DNA of 64,000 nucleotides from Victivallis sp. Marseille-Q1083 (lineage in GTDB: Bacteria; Verrucomicrobiota; Lentisphaeria; Victivallales; Victivallaceae): assembly GCF_903645315.1 (NCBI RefSeq), contig NZ_CAHJXL010000001.1, forward strand, positions 806,001 to 870,000, read 5' to 3'. Positions 26,035 to 35,062 of the stretch are shown piece after piece. The notes below the pieces were generated by a model. It searched no databases, was not told the origin of the DNA, and worked only from the letters and a program-made list of their open reading frames with translations. Position numbers and translations under genes: made by a program. Each line of letters opens with the position of its first letter. Position 1 is the first letter of the stretch.

Positions 26035-26673
26035 TCATACAATCATTCAATGAAAGAGAATAGAATCATGCCGAAGAGACACCGCCACACGAAAAGCCAG
26101 TTAAACAATTTGTCCGTCAACGCCGATCCACAGCATCCCGTTTACCGGGAGGCCATGACCGCAATCCAGAAGCGGTTGCAGTATATGACGGATAAGCATT
26201 GTCAGGTGTTTGTGGGGCACCTGGAGTTTCGTTTCCCTCCTGAAATGGAACCTCAGGATAACAATCAACATATTTCCAATGCGATACGCAAATGCCGGAT
26301 GAAGCTGAAACGGGAAAAGATCGACACCCAACTTGTTTGGGCCAGAGAACAGCGGACGTCCGAGCAGCCGCATTATCATTGTTATCCGATCTGCGACGGC
26401 AACGAGGTTCAGAGCGCGGTAAGGATCGCGAGATTCTTCAATGACGTCTGGGCTCGTGAGATTGGTTGCCCGTCTGATTCCAATTACGTGCGGTACTGTC
26501 CACCGCAAGGCCAGGCTGAAGGCGGAACCGGGATACGAATTCGTCGTAATGCACCGGATACGGAGAGTCGACTGAACGATGCTTCCCACTGGATGAGTTA
26601 TGCGGCGAAGGTAAGCGAAAAAGAGAAGACTCCAGGGGGATGCCGAATGTTCGGTTTTACGGAGATTCCGTGA
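26020..26673 (+). CDS. inovirus-type Gp2 / YagK-YfjJ-like replication protein
   Basis: This 217-aa basic protein looks like the YagK/YfjJ C-terminal (inovirus Gp2) family found in filamentous-phage-like and small integrative elements, where it acts in DNA replication. Visible features are AIQKRLQYMTDKHCQVFVGH, then L-V-W-A-R-E-Q, then the PHYHCYPICDGNEV motif, whose paired histidines resemble a HUH metal site. WMSYAAKVSEK lies near the end. A TTG start at 26020 is chosen because GAGGAG lies 8 nt upstream; the ATGs at 26050 and 26068 have weaker sites. No integrase or coat gene accompanies it, so it is probably a remnant of a larger element. Confidence 0.65.
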   Translation: MNRNQSYNHSMKENRIMPKRHRHTKSQLNNLSVNADPQHPVYREAMTAIQKRLQYMTDKHCQVFVGHLEFRFPPEMEPQDNNQHISNAIRKCRMKLKREKIDTQLVWAREQRTSEQPHYHCYPICDGNEVQSAVRIARFFNDVWAREIGCPSDSNYVRYCPPQGQAEGGTGIRIRRNAPDTESRLNDASHWMSYAAKVSEKEKTPGGCRMFGFTEIP

Positions 26674-27108
26674 AGGTGAAGCGGATGTTCCGCCTTTGAC
26701 GAACGAAGAACATCACAGAAATATTTCTAATATGATGAACATAATGTGCCTCGGACACGCTGAGGTAAAGAACCATTTAACGCCCCCCAGAAAGACAACA
26801 CCCCGAAGCATCAATACGAACTCTTCTCGTCTCGGATACCAAAGGGATATCGTGCTGCTCTGAAGGAACGGCGTTTGCTGTTTGCTCGGAGCGATTGTTA
26901 TCTCAAGGCACTGTCTCAGTAAAAAATAATGGGCCATATAGATTATATGTCGGTGAACGACATTCGGTGTTCACCACCATAACAAGCTCAAGCAAAAGGA
27001 GACGAAAATAAGCAACGATTACATTATCAAGTAGTAACACAAGCGTACACGTGAGGGAAGGACACGGAGTCCTTCCTAAACTCTAACCCCTCAACGAGGA
27101 ACATTAAC
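26674..27108 (+). other. non-coding stretch with two hairpins before the 154-aa gene
   Basis: No supported gene is present. GGTGAAC (26952-26958) pairs with GTTCACC (26969-26975). GGAAGGAC (27056-27063) pairs with GTCCTTCC (27069-27076) around a 5-nt loop, about 30 nt before the next ATG. Neither has a U-run. They may be leader structures of the downstream gene. Confidence 0.4.
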
Positions 27109-27573
27109 ATGAAGAAAAACAGTAAGATCACTCCTGCGGAAAACGTCAACAATGATGCCGACGACAATCAGGTTCATAACACGACTGTTCCGACAGCCGC
27201 TTCACAAGAAGACTCGGGAACCGTTCCTGAATCGCCGGTCCGCGAGAACACGGATTGTTCCAATCACCGAGTTGAATTCGTCATGCAAATGCCCGATTGT
27301 GTGGTTGATCCAGCCAAGCGGGAACAGGCAATCCGTTACTTTCAGGAAGACGCAGGGGGAACCCAGTGTTGGAATGAAGTAAAAGAGTTCCTGAAGACTG
27401 CGGAATGTACGGTCGATGAACATGGTAACCCGCACTTTGTCAGCACGGTAGGCAATATGCAAGAATTGATGCTGCCGGAGGCCATAGACCAGCTCGATTG
27501 GGCTTGGCGCAACACCATGTTCGATGTACTTCTGAAGTCCGGAATGGTCAATCTGTCCGTAAAGCCCAACTAA
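27109..27573 (+). CDS. hypothetical protein, acidic, unknown function
   Basis: This 154-aa cytosolic protein has a Ser/Thr/Glu/Asn-rich, probably disordered first ~60 residues (KITPAENVNNDADDNQVHNT). A folded C-terminal part follows (REQAIRYFQEDAGGTQCWNE, LPEAIDQLDWAWRNTMFDVLL). I recognise no family. CAACGAGGAAC lies about 8 nt before the ATG. The stop codon TAA is the last three bases of the CTAA duplicated by the right IS1380 copy, so the gene was left intact by that insertion. It probably belongs to the same small element as the Gp2-like gene. Confidence 0.6.
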   Translation: MKKNSKITPAENVNNDADDNQVHNTTVPTAASQEDSGTVPESPVRENTDCSNHRVEFVMQMPDCVVDPAKREQAIRYFQEDAGGTQCWNEVKEFLKTAECTVDEHGNPHFVSTVGNMQELMLPEAIDQLDWAWRNTMFDVLLKSGMVNLSVKPN

Positions 27574-29154
27574 CCTGAATATTGCGTAAATTTTCAAAAA
27601 CAAAGAGGCAGATTCTCGACTAACGTATTATATTGTAATATCTTACATCACAATATAACGCCGAGGTCTGCCAATGACAAAATGTAATGTTTCGATTCCG
27701 GTCTTTCAAGGTCCGAAAAGCAGAAAAATTGAATTCAATTTCGCCGGTGGAGATATCAGCAGTGACGGCGGGTTGCTTTTTGTGAAAGAATTCGACCGCA
27801 AACTCGGTTTGACCCGGCGCGCCGGTAACCTGCTGGATTCTTTTGATATTCGACAGCCCGGAAAAGTTGAGCATTCCTATCTGAGCATGCTTCGTCAACG
27901 AGTTTTTGGTTTGGTTGCCGGCCATGAAGATCTCAATGACCATCATGAATTGCGAACTGATCCGCTGATTCAAACTGTTGTCGGTCGTGATCGTCAACTC
28001 GCCACTCCAAGCACTTTATGTCGATTCGAAAATGGAATCGATCGTCGTGCTTGCGTAGATTTGAGCCGATTGTTTGTCGAATTCTTTATCGAAAGTTTTT
28101 CCACGCCGCCTCGAGAATTGATTCTTGATTTCGATGCTACCGATGACCTCACTTACGGGATGCAGGAAAATCGCTTTTTTCATGGCTATTATGACCACTA
28201 TTGCTTTTTGCCGTTGTATGTTTTCTGCGGGGATCAATTGCTTGTGGCTTATTTGCGTCCATCAAAAATTGATGCGGCCAAGCATGCTTGGGCGATTCTC
28301 TCGCTACTGGTAAAGCGCTTTCGGCAGAAATGGCCGAAGGTTAAGATTATTTTCCGGGGAGACAGTGGCTTTTGTCGGCAGAAAATGCTGAACTGGTGTG
28401 ATAAAAATGAGGTCAAATATATTGTCGGATTGGCGAAAAATCCACGTTTGCTGGAATTATCAAAAGATCTTCAAGTGAAAGCGGAAGCACTTTACAACGA
28501 AACACATGAAAAAGCAAAACTGTTTACTCAGTTCGAATATGCGGCAGGAACTTGGAAATACCCGCGCCGGGTGATTGCCAAAGCGGAATTCAACTCCCCC
28601 GGACCGAATAATCGTTTTATCGTCACCAATCTTGATGATGATGGACAATATCTTTATGAAAAAGTCTATTGCGCCCGAGGTGAGATGGAAAACAGGATCA
28701 AGGAACAGCAGCTGGATCTTTTCGCTGATCGGACGAGCTGCCATGACTTTGCGGCAAATCAATTCCGGCTTCTGCTTTCAAGTTTGGCTTATATTCTCAT
28801 GGAACGGTTTCGGGCATTGTTGTTGACAGGAACTCAATTTGCCGAGGCTACCTGCGGCAGCATTCGCTTATACCTGGTGAAAATCGGTGCCATTATTCGG
28901 CGGAATACCAGAAAAATTTATGTTGCTCTTTCAAGTGCTTGTCCAAATCAGGAACTCCTCCGCTTGATCGCTGCGAAAATCATCGCTTGGGAATAAAACC
29001 TTGGAGAGCTGTCCCCGGCTCGCCGAACAACAACGGGGGAAAGGGGGAATATGCTCAATTTGCAAAAAAACGACAATATCCGACTCTGAAAATAAAAACT
29101 TCCGAATCTTCTGAACATTTCTCGACGATTCGAAAGTTTCATGCAACATTCAGG
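27574..29154 (+). mobile_element. IS1380-family insertion sequence, right copy (1581 bp)
   Basis: This has the same length, ends and transposase as the left copy but opposite orientation, so both transposase 5' ends face the 11.8-kb interior. It is flanked by its own 4-bp duplication CTAA (27570-27573 and 29155-29158), different from the CTAG of the left copy. An internal inverted repeat, TTATATTGT (27628-27636) and ACAATATAA (27650-27658), lies between the terminus and the transposase ATG. Confidence 0.93.
27674..28996 (+). CDS. IS1380-family transposase (right copy)
   Basis: This 440-aa protein is identical to that of the left copy over its whole length, with the same catalytic segments (DFDATDD, RGDSGFC, GEMENRIKEQQLD). 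The identity implies recent transposition or gene conversion between the two copies. Being intact twice, the pair offers long inverted homology for inversion of the region between them. Confidence 0.95.
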   Translation: MTKCNVSIPVFQGPKSRKIEFNFAGGDISSDGGLLFVKEFDRKLGLTRRAGNLLDSFDIRQPGKVEHSYLSMLRQRVFGLVAGHEDLNDHHELRTDPLIQTVVGRDRQLATPSTLCRFENGIDRRACVDLSRLFVEFFIESFSTPPRELILDFDATDDLTYGMQENRFFHGYYDHYCFLPLYVFCGDQLLVAYLRPSKIDAAKHAWAILSLLVKRFRQKWPKVKIIFRGDSGFCRQKMLNWCDKNEVKYIVGLAKNPRLLELSKDLQVKAEALYNETHEKAKLFTQFEYAAGTWKYPRRVIAKAEFNSPGPNNRFIVTNLDDDGQYLYEKVYCARGEMENRIKEQQLDLFADRTSCHDFAANQFRLLLSSLAYILMERFRALLLTGTQFAEATCGSIRLYLVKIGAIIRRNTRKIYVALSSACPNQELLRLIAAKIIAWE

Positions 29155-29158
29155 CTAA

Positions 29159-29489
29159 ATGTTTCCTTTTCTACCCGAACGCCTGGAAAAAGTGAAAAAG
29201 CGCTTGATATATCGGACCATAATGATTCCTAAAAAATCATGGAGCTGTTCTCGTAGAAAATATCAAATCGCTCTATTGGCGTTTCGCCTATCCACATCAC
29301 GGAACCTACCGCCCTCCTTCGCGCCGCGGTTAATCCCCATATATTACTCGCAGGCGATTTCTCCTCCGCTAGAAAAATACCCCGATCAGGCAACTCCGGA
29401 CAGCCTTTGCCGGCACACTCCCGGCTGACGGCAAGTGCCCGCAGTGACGGTCTTTCTTCGATGTTACAATCCATGCCGACGTCCCTCCG
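29159..29489. other. junction region between the island and the chromosomal backbone
   Basis: No confident gene is seen. A minus-strand frame of 81 codons (29229-29474, MDCNIEERPSLRALAV...) has GGAGGG 8 nt before its ATG but no recognisable product, and its composition does not look coding. The hairpin GCCGACG/CGTCGGC (about 29476-29500) overlaps the stop codon of the glycosyltransferase gene and may end that transcript. Confidence 0.35.
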
Positions 29490-30806
29490 TTACGTCGGCG
29501 ACAGGCAAGCCGATTGAGGCGCGGGCGGCACTTTTACCTGATCACCACTCGCGGCGATATGCCGTTGAAAGGCCGGAATTTTGCGAATTGTCGAAATGAC
29601 CTGAAAAGCGGAAATCAGCCGGGTACATTCGAATTGACGTGCCGTACCCTTGTGGCGCGGGCACCACAGGAAATCATAGTGATCGAAATCGATGCGCATG
29701 TCATTCCAGCAACTGTGGCAGGTGTGATAATTGATGACCCGGTAGGGCGTCGCGAATTCGTTGGTCGGATGTGTGAAACCGGAAATCATCACCACCGGCA
29801 CACCGCAGCCCCAGGCAATCCAGCTCAATCCGCTGGACAAACCGATGAAAAAGTCGGCGTCTTTGATCAGATTGACCCGTTCCTGCAACGGCAGCGCCCC
29901 GGTGAAATCCTCGGCGCCATAGGGGATGAAGTTGTAATGGATGCCGTTGCCGTGCACCGCTTCCTTGTCGATGCACAACACCCGGTAACCGTTTGCTTTC
30001 AGAAACTTCACCACTTCCATCCAGCCATGCGGATTGTTCCAGTATTTCGCCTGGCTGGAGGATTGGGCAGCGATGCAGACATAAGGCTCGGCAATCCGGC
30101 GCGGCGCTGTCAAGTCGAAACGCGGCGGAATATCCGACGGATCGACGTCGAGAATGTATCCGGCAGTACGGTGCAGTCCGATATAACGAAAATCCACCGG
30201 CTGGTTGTCGACATTGCCGTGAAAGAACAACCCCATGTAATAGCTGGCATACGGGCGGTACTGCAGCGTTTCGTCCACCGTGATGAACCGGAAATCCGGA
30301 TACTGATCGCGGACCAGATCGGCAATCCACGGCGTCATCACACAGACGATCCGGCACTGGTGCTTCTGTTGGAAACGCTCGATATAGCTGAACCAGCCGA
30401 TCGAATCGCCGATCGTGCCGACCGGAAGCTGGATCATCACTTCACGATCCTTCGCGTCGTAATCGTGGACGAAAATCGGCTCCTTTTCGCCTTTGCGGAA
30501 AATCTGCAACCGGAAACGGATGAAGAATTTCTTGATGCTGGTAACCAGAGCGCCGGGCACCGTATCGGCATTGTACAATACGATGCCGGTATCCAGGTCC
30601 TCGAAGCAGACCCGGTATTCCCGGTCATTGTGCGGAAACGCGATCCGGATGCCGTCATTGAAATCGAAACGGATGCCCTCCACCGCTTCCAGTGTCGGAA
30701 TTTCCGCAATTTTGCCGTAGGTGGAAGACGGCGGCGGGTTCACCGCCATCCCGGACGTTTCCGGCGACGATTCGGCACTTCGGCTTGAAGACTCCTGTTC
30801 CTGCAT
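29490..30806 (-). CDS. TibC/BAHT-like autotransporter O-heptosyltransferase (iron-finger glycosyltransferase)
   Basis: This is a 438-aa GT9-like glycosyltransferase of the autotransporter-adhesin heptosyltransferase group. The N-terminal beta part (IRFDFNDGIRIAFPHNDREY, FEDLDTGIVLYN) matches the entry domain of this group. A catalytic Rossmann pair follows (VGTIGDSIGWFSYIERF, CIAAQSSSQAKYWNNPHGW, FFIGLSSGLSWIAWGCGVPV). The four-cysteine iron-binding finger is intact: C363-H-S-C366, C382 and C394 (CHSCWND, WCPRHKG, FECTR). Family members transfer ADP-heptose to serines of surface adhesins. No autotransporter or heptose synthase is in the window, so the acceptor is unknown. The N-terminal ~25 residues are Ser/Glu/Pro-rich and probably disordered. 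Confidence 0.75.
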   Translation of the reverse strand: MQEQESSSRSAESSPETSGMAVNPPPSSTYGKIAEIPTLEAVEGIRFDFNDGIRIAFPHNDREYRVCFEDLDTGIVLYNADTVPGALVTSIKKFFIRFRLQIFRKGEKEPIFVHDYDAKDREVMIQLPVGTIGDSIGWFSYIERFQQKHQCRIVCVMTPWIADLVRDQYPDFRFITVDETLQYRPYASYYMGLFFHGNVDNQPVDFRYIGLHRTAGYILDVDPSDIPPRFDLTAPRRIAEPYVCIAAQSSSQAKYWNNPHGWMEVVKFLKANGYRVLCIDKEAVHGNGIHYNFIPYGAEDFTGALPLQERVNLIKDADFFIGLSSGLSWIAWGCGVPVVMISGFTHPTNEFATPYRVINYHTCHSCWNDMRIDFDHYDFLWCPRHKGTARQFECTRLISAFQVISTIRKIPAFQRHIAASGDQVKVPPAPQSACLSPT

Positions 30807-30837
30807 AAATAATCCGGCTCCTTTCCGGTTCGCTTGA

Positions 30838-32637
30838 TCAATTCAATTTTTCCGCCAGCTGATCGACGACTTTTTCAAACTCTTCGAGCGCCTTTTCAAT
30901 CGCCTCCGGGGTCGCCAGGTTCACTCCGGCATCGGCCATGATGTCCAGCACATCCTTGGAGTCGCCCGCTTTCAGGAACCCGAAGTAGCGCTCCAATTTT
31001 TCCGGATCGCCGCTCAGGATATTCTGCGACAGCTTCAACGCCGCCGACATGCCGGTGGCATATTTGTAAACATAGAAGTTGTAATAAAAATGCGGAATCC
31101 GCGCCCACTCCATCGCAATCAATGGATCGGACTTGACCGCGTCGCCGTAATAGAAGTCATTGAGCGCCTTGTATTCCTGCGACAGCCGGTCGGCGCTCAG
31201 CGGCACCCCCCTGGCGCTCAATTCGTGCATCAGCAGTTCAAATTCGGCGAACATCGTCTGCCGGTAGATCGTCCCGCGGATCTCGTCGATCAGATGGCAG
31301 AGCAGATAAGCCTGAAACTGCCGGTCGGCGGTATCGCGGTACAAATAATGGTGCAGCAGCAATTCGTTGGTCGTCGACGCCACCTCCGCGACAAAAATGC
31401 TGTAATCGGCATAATGATATTCCTGATGCCGGTTGGAATAATAGCTGTGCATCGAATGCCCCAGTTCATGCGCCAGGGTAAAAACATCGTTCAAAGTACC
31501 GTTGAAATTCAGCAGCAGATACGGATTGGTGTCATAGCAGCCGCTCGAATAGGCGCCGGAACGCTTGTTGCGGCACTCCGGCACATCCACCCAGCGCTCC
31601 CGGAACGCCCGGTCCAGCACCTGACAATATTCTTCGCCCAGCGGCCGCAGCGCCGCCTTGACCAGCCGGACCGCCTCCGGCCAGCTGAACTCCCGGCGGC
31701 AGTCGGACAACAGCGGCGCATAGATGTCGTACATATCCAGTTTCCGCAGTTTCAGCACCCTAGCGCGCAACTTCAAGTATTTGTGCAGCGCCGGCAGCTT
31801 GGCGTGCACCGCCTTGATCAGGTTGCGGTACACCTCCGCCGGCACGTTGTCATCGAACAGCGCCTGCTCCAGCGCCGACGGGTAATGCCGCAATTTGGCG
31901 CCGACGACATGTTTTTTGACCGTGCCGTCCAGCGTCGAGGCGAAGGTGTTGCGCAATTTTTCATAAGCCGTGAACATCGCCTTGAACGCCCGGCGCCGCA
32001 CCTTGCGGTCGCCGCTCTCCAGAAATTTGATGTAATTGCCGTGGGTCAGTTCCACCTTCCGGCCGGCGGCATTGGTGATTTTCGGAAAAACCAGGTCGGC
32101 GTTGTTCAGCATCGAAAATGTTTTCGACGGCGTGCCGAGTACATCGGACAACGCGCCCAGCACACTCTCTTCCGCCTCGGACAACGTATGCCGCCGGCCG
32201 CGCAGCAGTTCTTCCATGCTGCGCTTGTAAAAGGCCATCTCCGGACTGTTCAGCAATTCCTCGATCCGCTCCGGCGCAATCGCCATGATCTCCGGCTCGA
32301 ACCAGGCGGTTTTGGCGGAAATTTCGGCAAACAACGCCCCCGCCCGCTCGACCAGCGCCCGGTTCCCGCTGTTGGCGGTGTCTTCATCCGATTTCAAATG
32401 GCCGAAAACATAGACCTTCTCGCCGAGCCGCTCCATATCGTCCATCGCGGCGATCGCCGCCGCCAGCGTCTCCGCCGAGTCGGCCAGATGCCCCTTGAAG
32501 GTCATCACCTTGTCGACCAGCGGCATAATCTTCCGATAGTCGGCTTCCCATTCTGCCAGATCCCGGTAAACCACCGACAAATCCCAGGTCAACTCCTCGG
32601 GCAGTTCGGCCCGGCTCAACAGTTTATTGTTGCTCAT
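30838..32637 (-). CDS. pepF: oligoendopeptidase F (M3 family zinc peptidase)
   Basis: This 599-aa cytosolic peptidase is of the usual PepF length. The zinc-binding HExxH is H390-E391-L-G-H394 in TLAHELGHSMHSYYS, followed by the third ligand region IFVAEVASTTNELLL (Glu). The C-terminal YKYATGMSAALKLSQNIL block is typical of PepF. It degrades short peptides of about 7-17 residues. It starts at 32637, 12 nt after the upstream gene's end, with GAGG nearby, so it is probably co-transcribed with the 788-aa glycosidase-like gene. Confidence in function is high. Confidence 0.95.
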   Translation of the reverse strand: MSNNKLLSRAELPEELTWDLSVVYRDLAEWEADYRKIMPLVDKVMTFKGHLADSAETLAAAIAAMDDMERLGEKVYVFGHLKSDEDTANSGNRALVERAGALFAEISAKTAWFEPEIMAIAPERIEELLNSPEMAFYKRSMEELLRGRRHTLSEAEESVLGALSDVLGTPSKTFSMLNNADLVFPKITNAAGRKVELTHGNYIKFLESGDRKVRRRAFKAMFTAYEKLRNTFASTLDGTVKKHVVGAKLRHYPSALEQALFDDNVPAEVYRNLIKAVHAKLPALHKYLKLRARVLKLRKLDMYDIYAPLLSDCRREFSWPEAVRLVKAALRPLGEEYCQVLDRAFRERWVDVPECRNKRSGAYSSGCYDTNPYLLLNFNGTLNDVFTLAHELGHSMHSYYSNRHQEYHYADYSIFVAEVASTTNELLLHHYLYRDTADRQFQAYLLCHLIDEIRGTIYRQTMFAEFELLMHELSARGVPLSADRLSQEYKALNDFYYGDAVKSDPLIAMEWARIPHFYYNFYVYKYATGMSAALKLSQNILSGDPEKLERYFGFLKAGDSKDVLDIMADAGVNLATPEAIEKALEEFEKVVDQLAEKLN

Positions 32638-32649
32638 CCGTACAACTCC

Positions 32650-35016
32650 TCAATTCTGATAACTGATCTTCCGGGCCGGACCGCCCAAAACATTCAACGG
32701 CCCGGCACCGTGTATGACAATTTCTTTTTCTTCCGGCAGGGCGATGAAAACCTGCTCCGCAAACGGCGCCAGCGGCGTGACCGCCAACCGGCCACCCGAC
32801 TCCTCCACCCGGCAATTCAAGCCGATGACACCCAGCTCCGGCGACAAACCGAGCCGTTCCGGCGCAATCAGGGCAAACGTTTTCAGCCAACTGTCGACGC
32901 TGCGCGGCCACAGGTAAAAGGCCAGGCTGTTGTCCGGTTTTTTCGGATAACAGTGGCACAGCTCGAACCGGCGCGGCCGCTGCGGAAGGTAATCCGGCGT
33001 GAAACAGGAGTAACAGGTGCCGTCCGGCATGTATTTGCACAAATTGGTCCGGTAGCCGTTGTAGGAGTCCAGCAGCGCTTCGGGATCGTTGTCGCTCAAC
33101 GCCAGATAAAACAGCGCTTCGGCCTGCCACAAGGTCCAGGCGTGGCCGGCATTGATCGCCCGCCCCTCTCCGTCATTTTCCCACTGGGTCTCCCAGTAGC
33201 GGTAACTCGATCCCTCCACCCGGGCGTCCGGCGCCGTCAACTGCCAGATGCGGTGAAACTCCATCACCCGGCGGGCCAGCTCCAGATAACGAACGTCCGC
33301 TTCGACATAGTGGTAAACGAACAGCACCGACAGCGCGGTGCAGGCGATCGAACCGTCTTCCGTCCAGCGCAGATGGCAACTGCACCCTTCGGTCGGAAAT
33401 TCCAGATCGCGGGCCACCAGATAATCGGCGATTTTCAGGCAGATTTCCCGCAGCCGTTCCGACCGGGCATCCGCCTTGCGGCACATCGCCAGATACAGCT
33501 CCACCAAAGCCTGCAGCGGCGCGATGACCGTCGTGTAATCGATCGACACCCGTTCCCACTCCCGGACGCAGCGCAATGAGCCGTCCGGCGCCAGATGATC
33601 GGCGATCATCGCCTCGGCCAGGCGGATGGCATGCTCATAAAAGCCGTCTTCGCCATAGGCGTCGGCCGCCAGCAGGTAGGTTTGAATCAAGGCAAACTGG
33701 TCCTGAATGCGTTCCCATCGATACAGATGGAACGGCGCGTGCCTGATGCCGAGAAAGGTGTGTTCTTCCGGACATGGGACATACATGAAAAATTTCTCGC
33801 CGGGTTGGTAGACCGGATAATCCGGCTTCCCGGCCGTCAGCCGGCGCATCGTCTCCTCCCGCGGCGGCGCCGGCGGATTGGCCGGCGGTTCCACTCCCTG
33901 CATGCCGACCAGGCACAAAGCATCGTGCAGATAGTCGTCGATCCGGCGGTCCGGCCCGAACCAGCGCCGGGCCAGGGCGAATCCCTGCGCCCAGTACCAG
34001 CCTTCGGCACAGGCGCCAAAAGTCGGCTCGGCTTTCCGGCAGGCCCGTTTCAGCGTCTCCAGCCAGGGCAGCGACGCCTGCAGCACGATGTCCAGCGCGC
34101 CGCCGGCCCGGCTCTGCAAATGAAGCAGGTAAAAGCCGGGGTCCGGCAAACGGATTTGCCGGCAGTCCGGCGGCAGCGTTTCCAGCCGGCCATCCGGATG
34201 GCGCAGCGTCAGGCCGGCCACTTCACAGCCGGGCAGGAACGGCAGCGCGCCGCCGGCTTCGGTCGACAGCAGCGGCAGTTGCGGCAGCGGCATCCCGTTT
34301 TGCCGCTGCAGGCGATCCAGCGCCGCCGTCAGCGACGCCGGAAACGACACCCGCACCGCGAACTTGACCGGCTTCCCGGCCTCGGCGGCATGGGCGGCAT
34401 CCAGCCGGCTGTCAAACCGCCGCAGCATCTGCAAACCGCGCACGACGAAATCGCCGCCGTAGCCGTAGAGCAGCCGCCAGCCGGCACATTCGGTCAACGA
34501 ATGAATGAACATGCCGCAACCGGCCAGCTTGGCCAGATAAACGTAAGCCAGCGACCGGTCCTCGGCCACATAGAACGATTGCGGCGTGAACTGATATTCC
34601 CGGGCGTCGGTCTGGCGCAAATCCATAAAGGCGACATTCAAATCCAGGCCGATCTGGTCGGCGTCTTCCAGCGCGCACTCCAATTCGATGTCGAAATATT
34701 CCTCATGAAAACGATAGGTGACCGCCAACTGGCTCAAACCGTTCTCGAACCGGAAGGTCCGGCCGGACGCCGACTGCAGATTGGCGAACGAGCGGTATTC
34801 CCGCAGCCGGACGCCCGGCACGCCGATCGGACTGGCATATTCTTCAAAGGCCGGCGTTTCGCTGCGCCTGGTATAAACCAGATTGCCGAATCCCGCTTCG
34901 GCGTCGATGTGCGCCAGATTGACAAACTCCGGATCACCGGCGCCACGCATCGAGCCGATGGTGCCGGAACGGGGATTGAGACTGAGCCGATAACAGCCGG
35001 TCTGAATATCGATCAT
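32650..35016 (-). CDS. six-hairpin glycosidase-like protein, unknown substrate
   Basis: This 788-aa protein starts at the ATG at 35016, chosen because GGGAG lies 8 nt upstream; the ATG at 35031 has none. It has no signal peptide. The first ~280 residues form a beta-sandwich (YRLSLNPRSGTIGSMRGAGD, FDIELECALEDADQIGLDLN). From about residue 370 it has repeated helical hairpins with W/Y-rich tips (RWERIQDQFALIQTYLLAADAYG, LVELYLAMCRKA, HLRWTEDGSIACTALSVLFVYHYVEADVRY, GHAWTLWQAEALFYLAL). This is the layout of (alpha/alpha)6-barrel glycoside hydrolases and lyases. The exact family is not assignable by eye. The IS110 element inserted within 50 bp upstream may have displaced its promoter. Confidence 0.6.
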   Translation of the reverse strand: MIDIQTGCYRLSLNPRSGTIGSMRGAGDPEFVNLAHIDAEAGFGNLVYTRRSETPAFEEYASPIGVPGVRLREYRSFANLQSASGRTFRFENGLSQLAVTYRFHEEYFDIELECALEDADQIGLDLNVAFMDLRQTDAREYQFTPQSFYVAEDRSLAYVYLAKLAGCGMFIHSLTECAGWRLLYGYGGDFVVRGLQMLRRFDSRLDAAHAAEAGKPVKFAVRVSFPASLTAALDRLQRQNGMPLPQLPLLSTEAGGALPFLPGCEVAGLTLRHPDGRLETLPPDCRQIRLPDPGFYLLHLQSRAGGALDIVLQASLPWLETLKRACRKAEPTFGACAEGWYWAQGFALARRWFGPDRRIDDYLHDALCLVGMQGVEPPANPPAPPREETMRRLTAGKPDYPVYQPGEKFFMYVPCPEEHTFLGIRHAPFHLYRWERIQDQFALIQTYLLAADAYGEDGFYEHAIRLAEAMIADHLAPDGSLRCVREWERVSIDYTTVIAPLQALVELYLAMCRKADARSERLREICLKIADYLVARDLEFPTEGCSCHLRWTEDGSIACTALSVLFVYHYVEADVRYLELARRVMEFHRIWQLTAPDARVEGSSYRYWETQWENDGEGRAINAGHAWTLWQAEALFYLALSDNDPEALLDSYNGYRTNLCKYMPDGTCYSCFTPDYLPQRPRRFELCHCYPKKPDNSLAFYLWPRSVDSWLKTFALIAPERLGLSPELGVIGLNCRVEESGGRLAVTPLAPFAEQVFIALPEEKEIVIHGAGPLNVLGGPARKISYQN

Positions 35017-35062
35017 TAAGTGCGCTCCCATGATAAATTTCCACTTCGATGTCGAGAAAAAC

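Noticed and set aside
14227-29158. Composite transposon moved as a unit
   Set aside because: The outer target duplications differ (CTAG and CTAA) and each matches its inner partner, so each IS1380 copy inserted by itself.
29229-29474. 81-codon minus-strand ORF after the heptosyltransferase gene
   Set aside because: It has a plausible ribosome site but no recognisable product, a non-coding-like composition and a hairpin over its start; not enough to call a gene.
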